A DNA stretch of 64,000 bases from an uncultured Paraglaciecola sp. (GTDB taxonomy: Bacteria > Pseudomonadota > Gammaproteobacteria > Enterobacterales > Alteromonadaceae): the NCBI RefSeq assembly GCF_913020055.1, contig NZ_CAJWCF010000004.1, positions 28,277 to 92,276 on the forward strand. Reading direction: 5' to 3'. Below are positions 52,869-63,041 of this stretch, in pieces. A program made the translations under genes and the position numbers. Numbering within the stretch: position 1 is the first letter of the stretch; each line of letters opens with the position of its first letter. The notes beneath the pieces were generated by a model. The model did no database searches. It was not told the origin of the DNA and saw only the letters and a program-made list of their open reading frames with translations.

Positions 52869-54698
52869 CTAGAAACCGCAGGTTCTACCTTGGTTTTGTT
52901 CATCTAACCAGTCTTTTAATGGGGCGAAGTAATCTAGTATTGCGCTGGCGTCCATTTCTCCATTACCTGTTAAAGTAGTTAACGCTTCTTGCCACGTTTT
53001 GCTTTGACCCATTTCTAACATGTTGTTTAAAGCTTCACCTGCTTTTTTGCTACCATAAATTGAACAGCGGTGTATGGGATCAGTGTTTCCAGAAATATCA
53101 CACAAAGTTTTATGGAATTGAAACTGTAAAATATGTGCTAAAAAGTAGCGTGTATAAGGCGTATTAGCCGGAACATGGTATTTAGCACCTGGATCAAATG
53201 CATCTGATGAACGGACAACCGGTGCCATAACGCCTTGGTATTTTTCTCTTAGTTCCCACCAAGCTTTATTATAATCAGCGGGTTTTACTTCCCCTGAAAA
53301 TACTTTCCAACGCCACTGATCTACCATTAAACCAAAAGGCACAAATGCTATTTTGTCTAGTGCTAACTTAAGTAACATTCCGATATCGTTTGAAGCATCT
53401 GGAATACTGTCAACTAAACCAATTTCTTTTAGGTATTTAGGGGTGATGGAAAGCGCCACTGTATCACCGATAGCTTCATGAAACCCATCATTGGCTGAGT
53501 TTTTATATAGAAGAGGCTGGTTTTTGTAGGCGCGTTGATAATAGTTATGTCCTAATTCGTGGTGTATAACCGCAAACTCTTCACCTGTTTTTTGGATACA
53601 CATCTTAATACGTAGGTCATCTTTATTATCTAAGTCCCAAGCAGAGGCATGGCATACTACATCTCGACCTTCAGGTTTTACAAACTGAGAACGCTCCCAG
53701 AAAGAATCGGGGAGAGGTTCAAATCCTAAAGAGGAAAAGAACGACTCAGCCTGCTTGACCATTTTAATTTCATCATAATTATGATCGGCCAATGCTTGTG
53801 TGACATCAATAACCTCTAGTTCTTGTTTAGGTTTGACTATATCGTAAATATTACCCCAGGACTGAGCCCACATATTTCCCAACAAATGTGCTGGAATGGG
53901 TTGGTCTTGTGGTACTTTATCTGTGCCGTATTCGTTACCTAACTCGGCTCTTACGTGGCAATGTAACGCATCGTAAAAGGGTTTAACTTGGCCCCATAAT
54001 CTATCTAACTCAACGGCAAAATCGTCTGCAGGCATATCATAACTACCGCGCCATAAATCACTGATATCAGTAAATCCTAACTCTCTGGCGCCTTCATTGG
54101 CGAGCTCTACTTCTTCTTCATACAATGCTTTCATGGGAGGCGATACTTGGCGCCAACCTTGCCACATTTCTAGTAGTAGAGCTTCATCACGGCTAGCAGA
54201 CATAACACTGCTCATGTCAGTTAATCCCATGCAGTCATTCTCTGTTTTACAGTATTTCCCACTGCCGTACATGCCTTCTAAGTCGGAAGTGATTTGCGAC
54301 AAACGAGCTGATTTTTCAGGGTTGGCGGGGGCAGGTAAGACCAAGCTGTTACGCATTAGATCTAATTTTCTGCGAGTGTCTGGGTCTACTTCGACATTAT
54401 TAAAGTCAGCGGCTTGTTTAGCCAAACTAGAGGATAGACTGCTCACCTTCTCAGATAAATAGGCAGATAGCGCAGCGGTATCTTGATTGATATTAGTCTG
54501 ATAAACCCAAGACGCTGTTGCTGATGGAAAGCTAATTTTTTCTAACTCTAATTGGGCATTATCAACAAATTGCTTGGCATCATCACTACTAAGCATAGGT
54601 TTGCTCGCAGTTTTACCTGAACTAGAGTCTTGGTTACAGGAAAGTAAAGCAACAGAGACGGCTAACATCACTGCGCTCAAAGAATATTTATTCAACAT
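52869..54698 (-). CDS. M2 family dipeptidyl carboxypeptidase (ACE-like), lipoprotein
   Basis: This 609-residue zinc metallopeptidase is related to angiotensin-converting enzyme and has the zinc motif HELGH at residues 380-384 in VIHHELGHNYYQ. The downstream Glu ligand is probably in NDGFHEAIGDTV. Other family wording is DLWRGSYDMP and PYTRYFLAHILQFQFH. The N-terminus is a lipoprotein signal (LSAVMLAVSVALLSC, Cys at 21), so it is exported and membrane-anchored; a Ser/Lys linker follows. It converges on the TonB receptor gene. M2 peptidases release dipeptides from peptide C-termini, suggesting peptide degradation as in the S9 peptidase at 19 kb. Confidence 0.93.
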   Translation of the reverse strand: MLNKYSLSAVMLAVSVALLSCNQDSSSGKTASKPMLSSDDAKQFVDNAQLELEKISFPSATASWVYQTNINQDTAALSAYLSEKVSSLSSSLAKQAADFNNVEVDPDTRRKLDLMRNSLVLPAPANPEKSARLSQITSDLEGMYGSGKYCKTENDCMGLTDMSSVMSASRDEALLLEMWQGWRQVSPPMKALYEEEVELANEGARELGFTDISDLWRGSYDMPADDFAVELDRLWGQVKPFYDALHCHVRAELGNEYGTDKVPQDQPIPAHLLGNMWAQSWGNIYDIVKPKQELEVIDVTQALADHNYDEIKMVKQAESFFSSLGFEPLPDSFWERSQFVKPEGRDVVCHASAWDLDNKDDLRIKMCIQKTGEEFAVIHHELGHNYYQRAYKNQPLLYKNSANDGFHEAIGDTVALSITPKYLKEIGLVDSIPDASNDIGMLLKLALDKIAFVPFGLMVDQWRWKVFSGEVKPADYNKAWWELREKYQGVMAPVVRSSDAFDPGAKYHVPANTPYTRYFLAHILQFQFHKTLCDISGNTDPIHRCSIYGSKKAGEALNNMLEMGQSKTWQEALTTLTGNGEMDASAILDYFAPLKDWLDEQNQGRTCGF

Positions 54699-54980
54699 GA
54701 CGTACTCTTTGAATTGTCGTTACTGGATGATGTTAATTTACCGTAAAAAGGGCGGGGTTAAACGATAACCAGCAAAATAACATATAAAATCCCATTGTCT
54801 ATTTACTAGTAGGATGAATATCACCTTTTTAAAGTGTATGCAGTAGTTTCATTCCATTATTGTTGACTTTCTATATGAATTGGCAACGCCCAGTTTTCAA
54901 ATCCCATCTACTATTAACATTCTTATTACAATAAACAAACAAACCTAGTATTAAGGTTTGTGTAAGTCATAGGTTGGTAA

Positions 54981-56165
54981 ATGAAAGATAGAAATCATTT
55001 AGCGAATATTGGGTTGACTCATCACGTTAAGGTTATTGAAAATGGCCTGATTGATATTCCAATGTTGCAAGTCTTACAACCAGACGGTACAGCGCATAAA
55101 CAAGCAGAGTTGCCTGACGTTAACGAACAATTGGCTTCGAAAATATTGCACACAATGCAATACGTTAGGCTATTAGATGAACGTATGGTTGCCGCCCAAC
55201 GACAAGGTAGAATAAGTTTCTATCTTGCTTGTACTGGAGAAGAAGCTTCAACTGTTGCCAGTGCAGCAGCGCTTGAACCGCAAGACATGATTATGTCGCA
55301 ATATCGTGAACAAGGTGCGTTGGCTTATCGAGGGTTTTCCAGTAAGGAATTTATGGATCAAATGTTCAGTAATCAAAATGAGCTGAATAAAGGAAGGCAA
55401 ATGCCTATCCATTATGGGTCTAAAGCGCTTAATTTTATGACTATCTCTTCTCCATTGGGTACACAAATCCCCCAAGCTAGTGGTTATGCCTATGGTCAAA
55501 AGATGGCTGGTTTAGATGCTGTCACTATTTGTTATTTTGGTGAAGGTGCAGCGTCAGAAGGTGATTTTCACGCTGGACTTAACATGGCTGCGGTACTTAA
55601 TTGTCCAGCCATATTCTTTTGCCGAAATAATGGCTATGCCATTTCAACGCCATCAGAAGAACAATTTGCTGGTGACGGCATTGCATCTAGAGGCATAGGA
55701 TATGGTGTGCGCACTATTCGAGTCGACGGCAATGATGTATTAGCTGTTTATGCCGCCACACAGCAAGCTAGAGAGATTGCTCTGAAACATCAATGCCCAG
55801 TGCTTATTGAGGCAATGACCTACAGACTTGCTGCACACTCTACGTCAGACGATCCTACTGGCTACCGTTCAAAGGATGAAGAAGAGCGTTGGCGTTTAAA
55901 AGATCCTGTGGTGCGATTTAAAGCTTGGATGCAAAGTAAAGGTTGGGTAGATGAAAAACTAAACTTAACTTTTATAGAAGAAACCAGACAAGAGGTATTA
56001 AAAGCCCTTAAACTTGCTGAACAAGTACCAATATGCCCAATTGAACAAATTATTGAAGATGTTTACGACACACCACCATGGCACTTAAAGGCACAGTTAG
56101 CTGAGTTAAAAACACACATTGATATGTATCCTGATGCATATCCGAAAACATCAGGGAGGGGATAA
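54981..56165 (+). CDS. bkdA1: Branched-chain 2-oxoacid dehydrogenase E1 alpha subunit
   Basis: The E1alpha subunit of the BKD complex decarboxylates branched-chain 2-oxoacids with thiamine diphosphate and transfers the acyl group to the E2 lipoyl domain. The 394-residue product has the thiamine-pyrophosphate motif [20 protein letters not shown], ending in the NNGYAIST segment, and the mobile active-site loop with [38 protein letters not shown] follows. It begins a three-gene operon, and E1beta starts one base after its stop. The E1alpha/E1beta split separates it from the one-chain pyruvate dehydrogenase E1. No regulator lies directly upstream; the 282-base leader shows no obvious site. Confidence 0.9.
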   Translation: MKDRNHLANIGLTHHVKVIENGLIDIPMLQVLQPDGTAHKQAELPDVNEQLASKILHTMQYVRLLDERMVAAQRQGRISFYLACTGEEASTVASAAALEPQDMIMSQYREQGALAYRGFSSKEFMDQMFSNQNELNKGRQMPIHYGSKALNFMTISSPLGTQIPQASGYAYGQKMAGLDAVTICYFGEGAASEGDFHAGLNMAAVLNCPAIFFCRNNGYAISTPSEEQFAGDGIASRGIGYGVRTIRVDGNDVLAVYAATQQAREIALKHQCPVLIEAMTYRLAAHSTSDDPTGYRSKDEEERWRLKDPVVRFKAWMQSKGWVDEKLNLTFIEETRQEVLKALKLAEQVPICPIEQIIEDVYDTPPWHLKAQLAELKTHIDMYPDAYPKTSGRG

Positions 56166-56166
56166 C

Positions 56167-57144
56167 ATGGCTACTATGAATATGTTGCAAGCAGTGAATA
56201 ATGCATTGATCACTGCCATGAGTGACGATGAAAAAGTCATGGTGTTTGGTGAGGATGTCGGCCATTTTGGTGGTGTATTTAGGGCAACGAGTAACCTTCA
56301 ACAAAAATTTGGTAAAGGTCGTTGTTTTAATACTCCATTAACCGAGCAAGGAATAATTGGTTTTGCTACAGGGCTTGCATCACAAGGCTCTGTGCCTATT
56401 GCTGAAATTCAATTTGCTGATTATATTTTTCCTGCTTTTGATCAAATAGTGAATGAAACGGCTAAGTTCCGTTATCGTTCTGGCGGCCAGTTTTCATGTG
56501 GCACACTGACTATTCGTACTCCCTATGGTGGCGGTATAGCCGGTGGTCATTATCACTCTCAATCACCTGAAGCGTTTTTTGCCCACATACCCGGCATGAA
56601 AGTGGTTATTCCGCGTAATCCTTATCAAGCAAAAGGGCTGTTATTAGCGTCTATTCGAGATGATAACCCTGTTCTATTTATGGAGCCGAAACGTTTGTAT
56701 CGTGCTTCAGTAGGGGAAGTGCCAGAAGATGATTATCAATTACCTCTTGGAAAAGCGGATGTTGTCAAAACAGGTTCAGATATCTCATTATTAGCTTGGG
56801 GTGCACAAGTAGAAATAATTGAAAAGGCTGCTGCTATGGCAGAAGCAGAGGGCATTTCTTGCGAGATAATCGATTTACAGAGCATTTTACCTTGGGATGT
56901 TGAAACGGTATGTAGCTCAGTTGAGAAAACTGGCCGACTACTAATCAATCACGAAGCACCACTGACCGCTGGTTTTGCTAGTGAAATTACAGCCAGTGTC
57001 CAAGAGAAGTGTTTTCTTCACCTCGAATCACCTATTTGCCGCGTATGTGGTTTAGATACCCCATATCCGTTGGCCCATGAGAAAGAATATATGCCAGATC
57101 ATCTTAAAACCTTCGAAGCGATTAAACGCACCGTTAACTTTTAA
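56167..57144 (+). CDS. bkdA2: Branched-chain 2-oxoacid dehydrogenase E1 beta subunit
   Basis: This 325-residue transketolase-like subunit completes the E1 heterotetramer. It shows [15 protein letters not shown], then [39 protein letters not shown], the [18 protein letters not shown] loop and [13 protein letters not shown] near the C-terminus. I chose the ATG at 56167, preceded by AGGGAGGGG. The open frame to 56119 only overlaps E1alpha and adds no domain. It is one base after the E1alpha stop (TAAC-ATG), so translation is coupled, and the E2 gene follows after 21 bases. Confidence 0.9.
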   Translation: MATMNMLQAVNNALITAMSDDEKVMVFGEDVGHFGGVFRATSNLQQKFGKGRCFNTPLTEQGIIGFATGLASQGSVPIAEIQFADYIFPAFDQIVNETAKFRYRSGGQFSCGTLTIRTPYGGGIAGGHYHSQSPEAFFAHIPGMKVVIPRNPYQAKGLLLASIRDDNPVLFMEPKRLYRASVGEVPEDDYQLPLGKADVVKTGSDISLLAWGAQVEIIEKAAAMAEAEGISCEIIDLQSILPWDVETVCSSVEKTGRLLINHEAPLTAGFASEITASVQEKCFLHLESPICRVCGLDTPYPLAHEKEYMPDHLKTFEAIKRTVNF

Positions 57145-57165
57145 TTCAATATAAGGGAGCACATT

Positions 57166-58395
57166 ATGCAAGATTTTATACTGCCTGATATTGGCGAAGG
57201 CATTGTTGAATGCGAAGTGGTCAAATGGCTAGTCGCTGAAGGCGAAAACATTGTTGAAGACCAACCAGTGGTTGAAGTCATGACTGACAAAGCTTTGGTT
57301 GAAATCCCGGCTAAGTACAGTGGTGTGGTGACTAAATTATATTACACCGAGGGTAATATCGCTAAAGTACATTCACCGTTGTTTGCCATGCAAACTACTG
57401 AAGAAGATGCCCCTCAGTTAGGATCAAAACCTAATGAAGAGAAAATGAGTACTGAAGTGGTGTCGTCAAATAGTCAATTAATGTCTAATCAACCTCTTTC
57501 TGATATTGCAATTAAAGGAGCAAGTAAAGCCCTTGCAAGTCCAGCTGTAAGACGCTTAGCCAGAGAGCTAGAAGTGGATTTATCACAAATAGTGGGAAGT
57601 GGAGATAAAGGCCGTGTATTAAAAAACGATCTTAACGTCACTACCTCTACTATGAATCAGCCTATCACTGATAAGCCTGCTGTGAGTGGTGGGAAGCGTA
57701 TTGTGCCTATTCGTGGGGTTCAGGCAGCCATGGCCAAACATATGATGCATTCGGTTTTTACCGTGCCGCATTTTAGCGTCAGTGAAGAAATCGTGATGGA
57801 TAAACTGATCGAGACAAGGGCTCAGCTCAAAGAATCATTTGAACAAGAAGGGGTTAAACTTAGTTTTATGCCCTTTTTTATAAAAGCAATGTCATTGGCA
57901 TTAAAACAATTCCCTATCATCAACAGTCAAGTTAATGCTGATTGTTCAGAAGTGACATATTTTGATGACCACAATATAGGTTTAGCAGTGGACTCTAAAG
58001 TGGGGTTAGTTGTACCCAATATCAAAGGGGTTCAGCATCTATCTTTATTTGAAATTGCGGTAAAATCTAACGAATTAGTCGATTTAGCGCGTCTAGGCAG
58101 ATTAAGTAGTAACGATCTAAAAGGCGGCACTATAAGCATTTCAAATATAGGTGTTTTAGGTGGTACTGTGGCTACACCGGTAATCAATGCGCCAGAATCA
58201 GCTATTGTGGCGCTAGGTAAAATGCAACGTTTACCTAGGTTTGATGAAAATGATCAGGTGAAAGCGGTAAACATTATGCATGTAAGCTGGTCAGGTGATC
58301 ATAGAGTGATTGATGGTGCCACTATGGTGAGGTTTAACAACCTATGGAAATCCTACTTAGAAAATCCAATTACGATGTTGGCAACAACAAGATAG
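57166..58395 (+). CDS. bkdB: Dihydrolipoamide acyltransferase E2 of the BKD complex
   Basis: The E2 core transfers the branched acyl group from the lipoyl arm to CoA. The 409-residue product has one N-terminal lipoyl domain with Lys42 in EVMTDKALVEI and an E3/E1-binding domain near 124-155 (ASPAVRRLARELEVDLSQIV). The C-terminal catalytic domain has SWSGDHRVIDGATMVRFNN, where His379 and Asp383 form the HxxxD active site. Only one lipoyl domain and the neighbours mark it as BKD rather than PDH or OGDH. No E3 (lipoamide dehydrogenase) gene follows; the complex presumably uses E3 from another locus. A terminator is next. Confidence 0.92.
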   Translation: MQDFILPDIGEGIVECEVVKWLVAEGENIVEDQPVVEVMTDKALVEIPAKYSGVVTKLYYTEGNIAKVHSPLFAMQTTEEDAPQLGSKPNEEKMSTEVVSSNSQLMSNQPLSDIAIKGASKALASPAVRRLARELEVDLSQIVGSGDKGRVLKNDLNVTTSTMNQPITDKPAVSGGKRIVPIRGVQAAMAKHMMHSVFTVPHFSVSEEIVMDKLIETRAQLKESFEQEGVKLSFMPFFIKAMSLALKQFPIINSQVNADCSEVTYFDDHNIGLAVDSKVGLVVPNIKGVQHLSLFEIAVKSNELVDLARLGRLSSNDLKGGTISISNIGVLGGTVATPVINAPESAIVALGKMQRLPRFDENDQVKAVNIMHVSWSGDHRVIDGATMVRFNNLWKSYLENPITMLATTR

Positions 58396-58407
58396 TAGAA
58401 ATATTTC

Positions 58408-58435
58408 AAACCCGCTAACAGCGGGTTTATTTTTG
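58408..58435 (+). terminator. Terminator after the BKD operon
   Basis: AAACCCGC (58408-58415) and GCGGGTTT (58421-58428) pair around TAACA, with T-rich sequence following (58428-58434). It ends the BKD operon 13 bases after the stop. Confidence 0.88.
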
Positions 58436-58485
58436 CTTTAAGATTAGCGGCATTAAATAAAGTAGTAAAAATAAGGAATTCCCAA

Positions 58486-59361
58486 TTGTTAAGTTATCGA
58501 CATAGTTTTCATGCAGGTAATCATGGTGATGTGTTAAAACACATTTGTCAGATGTTGATAATCGACAAATTAAAAAGCAAGGAAAAAGGTTTTTGCTACT
58601 TTGATACTCACAGTGGTGCAGGGGTGTATCAGTTAAATTCACAAGAGTCTCTCAAAACCAAAGAATTTAAGCAGGGTATTGAACGTATAACTGGGCAATC
58701 GATACAAAACGAAGCGATTAACCATTATTTGTCTTTAGTTTCTAACTATATGGAATTTAACCAATACCCCGGCTCACCAGAAATTGCAAAATCTATGCTG
58801 CGTGAGCAAGACAAAATGGTATTGATGGAATGGCATAACCAAGAAATACAAAATTTAAAGAGCAATATTGGCGGAAAAAACATCGCAGTTCATCATAGGG
58901 ATGGATACGAAGGTTTAGTCGCGTTAACACCACCCAATATGCAAAGAGGTATGGTGCTTATTGACCCTTCTTATGAAGTTGCAAGCGAATACCAGCAAGT
59001 AGTTGATACTGTAGCTGCCGTAAGTAAAAAATGGAACTCGGCTATTTATGCCATTTGGTATCCACTTATTGCTGATAGACAAGTGTCGAATGCAGACTTC
59101 GATAGCAGCGTTAGTAAAAAAGGCAAAAGTGAAGCTATGCTGGAAGCCTTAAGCCAGCAATCGTTTAAAAACATGCTTAAAATAGAGTTATGCGTAACCG
59201 ACGGCAGTAAGGCTGGAGGTATGTATGGCTCTGGAATGCTTCTCATTAACGCCCCCTGGCAGTTAGATGTTCAAATAAAAGAAAGCCTACAAGCACTTAC
59301 ACCACTAATGGCGCAAAACAATAGTGCTTCTTACTCAGTTGATTGGTTAATTGAAGAATAA
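58486..59361 (+). CDS. rlmJ: 23S rRNA (adenine-2030-N6)-methyltransferase RlmJ
   Basis: RlmJ methylates A2030 in 23S rRNA using S-adenosylmethionine. The 291-residue product starts LSYRHSFHAGNHGDVLKHIC, nearly the E. coli start, and has FDTHSGAGVYQL (SAM motif I) and MVLIDPSYEVASEY containing the DPSY (motif IV). The start codon is TTG at 58486, chosen because it gives the conserved N-terminus, and AAGGA precedes it at nine bases. A single gene, with a protein kinase gene starting 14 bases after its stop, so the two probably share a transcript. Confidence 0.95.
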   Translation: MLSYRHSFHAGNHGDVLKHICQMLIIDKLKSKEKGFCYFDTHSGAGVYQLNSQESLKTKEFKQGIERITGQSIQNEAINHYLSLVSNYMEFNQYPGSPEIAKSMLREQDKMVLMEWHNQEIQNLKSNIGGKNIAVHHRDGYEGLVALTPPNMQRGMVLIDPSYEVASEYQQVVDTVAAVSKKWNSAIYAIWYPLIADRQVSNADFDSSVSKKGKSEAMLEALSQQSFKNMLKIELCVTDGSKAGGMYGSGMLLINAPWQLDVQIKESLQALTPLMAQNNSASYSVDWLIEE

Positions 59362-59375
59362 TTGGCAATCCGTAA

Positions 59376-61250
59376 ATGTTAAAACCGGCGAACATAAAAC
59401 ATTTTTATATCCCTAATGAACAGTCTATATATTTACTGTCCCACAAAGATGCCAAAAAACTAAAAGATTGGTTTAAGTTGTGTACTGAGCAGCTGAAGTT
59501 GCTTGGTTATAAAGATATTGAGCTAATAGGTAAAGGCGCGTTTGGTTTTGCGTTTGCGGGAACCGCGTTAAATGCTACTGAATCTCAAAATAAAACGGAG
59601 CAACAACAGCAAGTATTTAAGTTCTCTCGGATAAACCTACCGCAACACGTTCAAGACCGATTAGAGGAAGAGGCCTATATGTTGAGTTTGGTCAATCATC
59701 CCTATGTACCACAACTAATCGAATACCAGAAGATTAAGAAACAATCGGTTTTGGTTATGGAAAGAGCGAAAGGAGAAGATTTAGAGAAAATATCTCTTAA
59801 GCATGGACCATTATCAGTGCGTCTGGTGATAAACATTGCGGCACAACTTGCTAATATATTGTTGTATTTACGTGGCCATCACCAACAAAACCAGCCTAAA
59901 CCGATAGTACACGGCGATATCAAACCGTCGAATATCGTATTTGATGAAACCAGTGAAGAGGTAGGGCTGATAGATTGGGGCTCGTCGGTTTTTGCTCAGA
60001 TTGACGATCAAGGCCAATTTGTTGGCAATAATGTAATGGACTTGATGTCTAGCGACATACAACAAACGAATGCGCGACTTGGTGACGTTTATTTTATAGG
60101 TGAAGATCAATTAAATGGTGGGTTATCTTCGGTTCGTTTTGATGAGCAAGGTTTGGCCAGTACGCTATATGCACTGGCATCTGGCCAGTCAAGTCGTTTT
60201 GGACATAATGTTATCACGCCCAATTCTATCGGTTTGCCTCAAGAGCTTGCCAAAACACTCACAGCTATGATGAGTAACTCACCAAGTATGCGTGAACAAG
60301 GTGGTGATTATTTCATTAATAACATGCAATACATGAAAAACCTGGTGCTAAATGAAAATATACATCAGCAGCATATTTCATTAATTCCGACTAGGGTGAG
60401 TAATAAGGATAAAGAGATTGATACCGTGGTGTACAGTTCTCGAAAGTCATTTTTACGTATTGAGGCAAACCAAACAGAACAAGATCTAAGATATATTGAT
60501 GATGCCCAGTTTGAGCGTTATTACAAAAACTATATGCAAGGCATGGGTGATACGGAAAAAGCATTTGTAGCCGCTGTTAGTCGCTTAGGGAAATATCCTC
60601 TAGTAGGAGGGCTAGCGGTTAGATGGGAGGAAACAGGTGTTTTTATCGATTCTAGCTTGAATTTGTATGATGTTACCTTAAAAAAATCGTTTGAAGCCTC
60701 ACTGAACAATGTTGTACATTTTGCCAGAGCGATTAATAGAATTGGTATTTTTAAATGTTGTATGTTTAACGCTCGGGATACGTTACACATTGAACGCAAT
60801 GATGAAACCTGTCCATTTTTACCTGCAAGGGGCTTACAAATTCCCTACGAATTAAGTGCCGTTTCACTTACTGAACATGATAGTCGTATGCATTCTTATT
60901 TTGAAGATGGTGATGATCCCGACGAATTATTGACCTTATCTAAAGCTTTAATGGCGGTCATCAGTCAACTAAATAGCATTCACCATACTGGTTGCATCAT
61001 TTTTGAATCTTTACCCAATCACCTGAAAATCCACAGCGATTACAAGTTACTTAATCATGGTTTGGAATTGGAATTTAAGAGTTTATTAAAAGATGTGATA
61101 GACCTTATTCCTACCATTCAAGGGTTGGGCATATCAGGTTTTATGAAGCTACCTTTTAAAGACACTCGATTTTTTACCCATCAGGAGCAATTACCTGATA
61201 AATTTTACCCTAAAGATCCATATCAACCCACTGAAGTAAGTTTACTTTAG
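59376..61250 (+). CDS. Ser/Thr protein kinase-like protein with unassigned C-terminal half
   Basis: This 624-residue protein has an N-terminal eukaryotic-type kinase domain, about residues 45-330. It shows the glycine-rich loop IGKGAFGFAFAG (51-62), the ATP-binding Lys82 in VFKFSR, and the catalytic loop HGDIKPSN (179-186). The metal-binding DWG (200-202) stands in place of DFG, and the loop has HGD rather than HRD, so it is a non-RD kinase with intact core Lys, Asp and Asn. The C-terminal 290 residues, with FVAAVSRLGKYPLVGGLAVRW near residue 395, match no domain I recognise. No TM helix is visible, so it is cytoplasmic. It follows rlmJ by 14 bases and precedes tesB by 23, suggesting co-transcription; the target is unknown. 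Confidence 0.8.
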   Translation: MLKPANIKHFYIPNEQSIYLLSHKDAKKLKDWFKLCTEQLKLLGYKDIELIGKGAFGFAFAGTALNATESQNKTEQQQQVFKFSRINLPQHVQDRLEEEAYMLSLVNHPYVPQLIEYQKIKKQSVLVMERAKGEDLEKISLKHGPLSVRLVINIAAQLANILLYLRGHHQQNQPKPIVHGDIKPSNIVFDETSEEVGLIDWGSSVFAQIDDQGQFVGNNVMDLMSSDIQQTNARLGDVYFIGEDQLNGGLSSVRFDEQGLASTLYALASGQSSRFGHNVITPNSIGLPQELAKTLTAMMSNSPSMREQGGDYFINNMQYMKNLVLNENIHQQHISLIPTRVSNKDKEIDTVVYSSRKSFLRIEANQTEQDLRYIDDAQFERYYKNYMQGMGDTEKAFVAAVSRLGKYPLVGGLAVRWEETGVFIDSSLNLYDVTLKKSFEASLNNVVHFARAINRIGIFKCCMFNARDTLHIERNDETCPFLPARGLQIPYELSAVSLTEHDSRMHSYFEDGDDPDELLTLSKALMAVISQLNSIHHTGCIIFESLPNHLKIHSDYKLLNHGLELEFKSLLKDVIDLIPTIQGLGISGFMKLPFKDTRFFTHQEQLPDKFYPKDPYQPTEVSLL

Positions 61251-61273
61251 TATTTAGAATAAACTGAGAGCTT

Positions 61274-62131
61274 ATGTCAGACGTAAAACTAGTAGAATTG
61301 TTGACCCTTGATAAATTGGAAGAGGGTCTATTTCGTGGTCAAAGTTGGGACCTAGGTTTTCGTGCATTGTTTGGAGGGCAGGTCTTAGGCCAGGCTTTGG
61401 CTGCGGCACAACTCACCTTACCTGAAGGACGTATCACTCATTCATTTCATAGTTATTTTCTTTTGCCCGGTGATGCGAATAAACCGGTTGTATTTGACGT
61501 CGAAAATGTACGTGACGGCCGTAGTTTCTCCACTAGAAGGGTAAAAGCCATTCAAAACGGGCTAAACATTTTTTATATGACTGCGTCTTTTCAAATGCCA
61601 GAAAAAGGTCTTGAACATCAATATGCAGACATGCCTAACGTACCACCACCCGAAGATATTGGGTCTGATAGTAAAGTCTTTGATATTACCCAAGACATGC
61701 CTGAATCTATGCGTGAAAGCATTGGCTATCACAAGCCGATTGATATGCGTACAGTTGACTTTGTGTCACCAGAGAATGCAATAGTACAAGAGCCCAAACG
61801 TTATATATGGATGAAAGCGCAAGAATTGTTGTCTGGAAATATCAACCTTAACCAAGTGATGTTGGCCTACGCGTCTGATTACCATCTTCTGTCTACTGCG
61901 CTTCAACCTCATGGCGTGTCGACTAAAGACAAAAACTTGCGTATGGCAACTATTGACCACTCAATGTGGTTTCATCACCCTTTCGATTTTGATGATTGGT
62001 TGCTTTATTGTGCAGAAAGTCCTTTTTCCGGTGGCGCTAGAGGATTAGTAAAAGGTCAATTTTTTAATCGTGAAGGTAAACTTGTAGCATCTACCATGCA
62101 AGAAGGCTTATTACGAAAAATAGGAGAATAA
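61274..62131 (+). CDS. tesB: Acyl-CoA thioesterase II TesB
   Basis: TesB hydrolyses a broad range of acyl-CoAs in the cytoplasm. The 285-residue double hot-dog protein has [20 protein letters not shown] at the start, [37 protein letters not shown] and a C-terminal hot-dog with [15 protein letters not shown] and [20 protein letters not shown], the region holding the catalytic Asp-Thr/Ser-Gln network. The last residues overlap nothing; the gamma-carbonic-anhydrase-like gene begins after two bases. Its link to the fatty-acid enzymes earlier in the window is metabolic only. Confidence 0.94.
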   Translation: MSDVKLVELLTLDKLEEGLFRGQSWDLGFRALFGGQVLGQALAAAQLTLPEGRITHSFHSYFLLPGDANKPVVFDVENVRDGRSFSTRRVKAIQNGLNIFYMTASFQMPEKGLEHQYADMPNVPPPEDIGSDSKVFDITQDMPESMRESIGYHKPIDMRTVDFVSPENAIVQEPKRYIWMKAQELLSGNINLNQVMLAYASDYHLLSTALQPHGVSTKDKNLRMATIDHSMWFHHPFDFDDWLLYCAESPFSGGARGLVKGQFFNREGKLVASTMQEGLLRKIGE

Positions 62132-62133
62132 AA

Positions 62134-62652
62134 GTGTTCTACTCTTTAGGCGATGATCATGTTCAGATTGCAGAGGATGTATTTGTTGCACCCGGTGCTC
62201 ATGTTATAGGTAAAGTTGTTTTACTAAAAAACAGCAGCGTTTGGTTTAATGTAGTGATACGAGGAGATTGTGATGTTATCACTGTGGGTGAAGACAGCAA
62301 TGTGCAGGACGGTTCAGTATTACACACTGATTTTGGCGTGCCACTAACCATTGGTAAGGGCGTTACAATAGGCCATAAAGTGATGTTGCATGGCTGTGAG
62401 ATTGGTGACTACAGTTTAATTGGAATTAACAGCGTGGTGTTAAACGGCGCTAAAATTGGTAAACATTGCGTTATCGGTGCCAACAGTTTAATTACCGAAA
62501 ACATGCAAATACCTGATGGTTCTTTAGTTATGGGGTCGCCTGCTAAAATAATTAAAGCAATTCCTGAACAACAAAAGCAAATGCTTGAACAATCAGCCCA
62601 GCATTACGTCGAAAATGCTAAACGATTTTTAAATGAGTTAAAGCAGTGTTAA
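62134..62652 (+). CDS. Gamma-carbonic-anhydrase family protein (YrdA-like)
   Basis: This 172-residue left-handed beta-helix protein is built of hexapeptide repeats ([20 protein letters not shown] and onward). Its likely zinc ligands are the three histidines in VLHTDFG, TIGHKV and MLHGCEIG, as in the gamma-class carbonic anhydrases and the YrdA/PaaY proteins. The GTG at 62134 is preceded by AGGAG (in TAGGAGAATAAAA), a good site. It starts two bases after tesB and is probably co-transcribed. Carbonic anhydrase activity is possible, but many relatives of this kind act as thioesterases or have no proven activity. Confidence 0.88.
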   Translation: MFYSLGDDHVQIAEDVFVAPGAHVIGKVVLLKNSSVWFNVVIRGDCDVITVGEDSNVQDGSVLHTDFGVPLTIGKGVTIGHKVMLHGCEIGDYSLIGINSVVLNGAKIGKHCVIGANSLITENMQIPDGSLVMGSPAKIIKAIPEQQKQMLEQSAQHYVENAKRFLNELKQC

Positions 62653-62662
62653 CTATCTAGGC

Positions 62663-62695
62663 AAAAAAATGCCCGAAACTATTACTAGTTCGGGC
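62663..62695 (-). terminator. Orphan terminator facing the minus strand
   Basis: GCCCGAA (62671-62677) and TTCGGGC (62689-62695) form a stem, extendable with a bulge (CTA/TAG). A seven-A run at 62663-62669 makes a U-tract only when read on the minus strand; on the plus strand there is no T-run after the stem. No minus-strand gene precedes it, but it may act as a weak stop for the gamma-carbonic-anhydrase gene. Confidence 0.55.
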
Positions 62696-63041
62696 TTAGG
62701 GGAATGGCTCTCTTTGAGCCGTGCGCTAACTATATAACTTCGTCCTTAAAGTAAAAAGTCATGAAACTGGACTAGTAATAATAGAACAACTTTGTGTGAA
62801 TAATAAACAATTTTTAAAGTTTATTTAATTCTCTCGATAAAACAACACCTTAACTCCAAATCATGCGGTCTTTGACTTTAAGTTATAGATGTTTTGGTTA
62901 TTTAGAATATACATATGTTCAACACTAGAATGTCGAGGTGAATGAGTATTTATCTCGGTTATGCTCAGTATTCTTGTCTTGTGGCAAAGGGTTAATACTG
63001 TAAAAATCTGACAATTAAATTAGTTTGAATTCGGAATCATT
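62696..63041. other. Intergenic region before the aminotransferase, possible minus-strand RNA
   Basis: No protein gene is visible in this gap of about 350 bases. It contains a small perfect hairpin, GGCTC/GAGCC, near 62706-62720. Read on the minus strand, this hairpin is followed by the terminator above, which would give a short structured RNA. The right part must contain the promoter of the aminotransferase gene. Confidence 0.3.
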
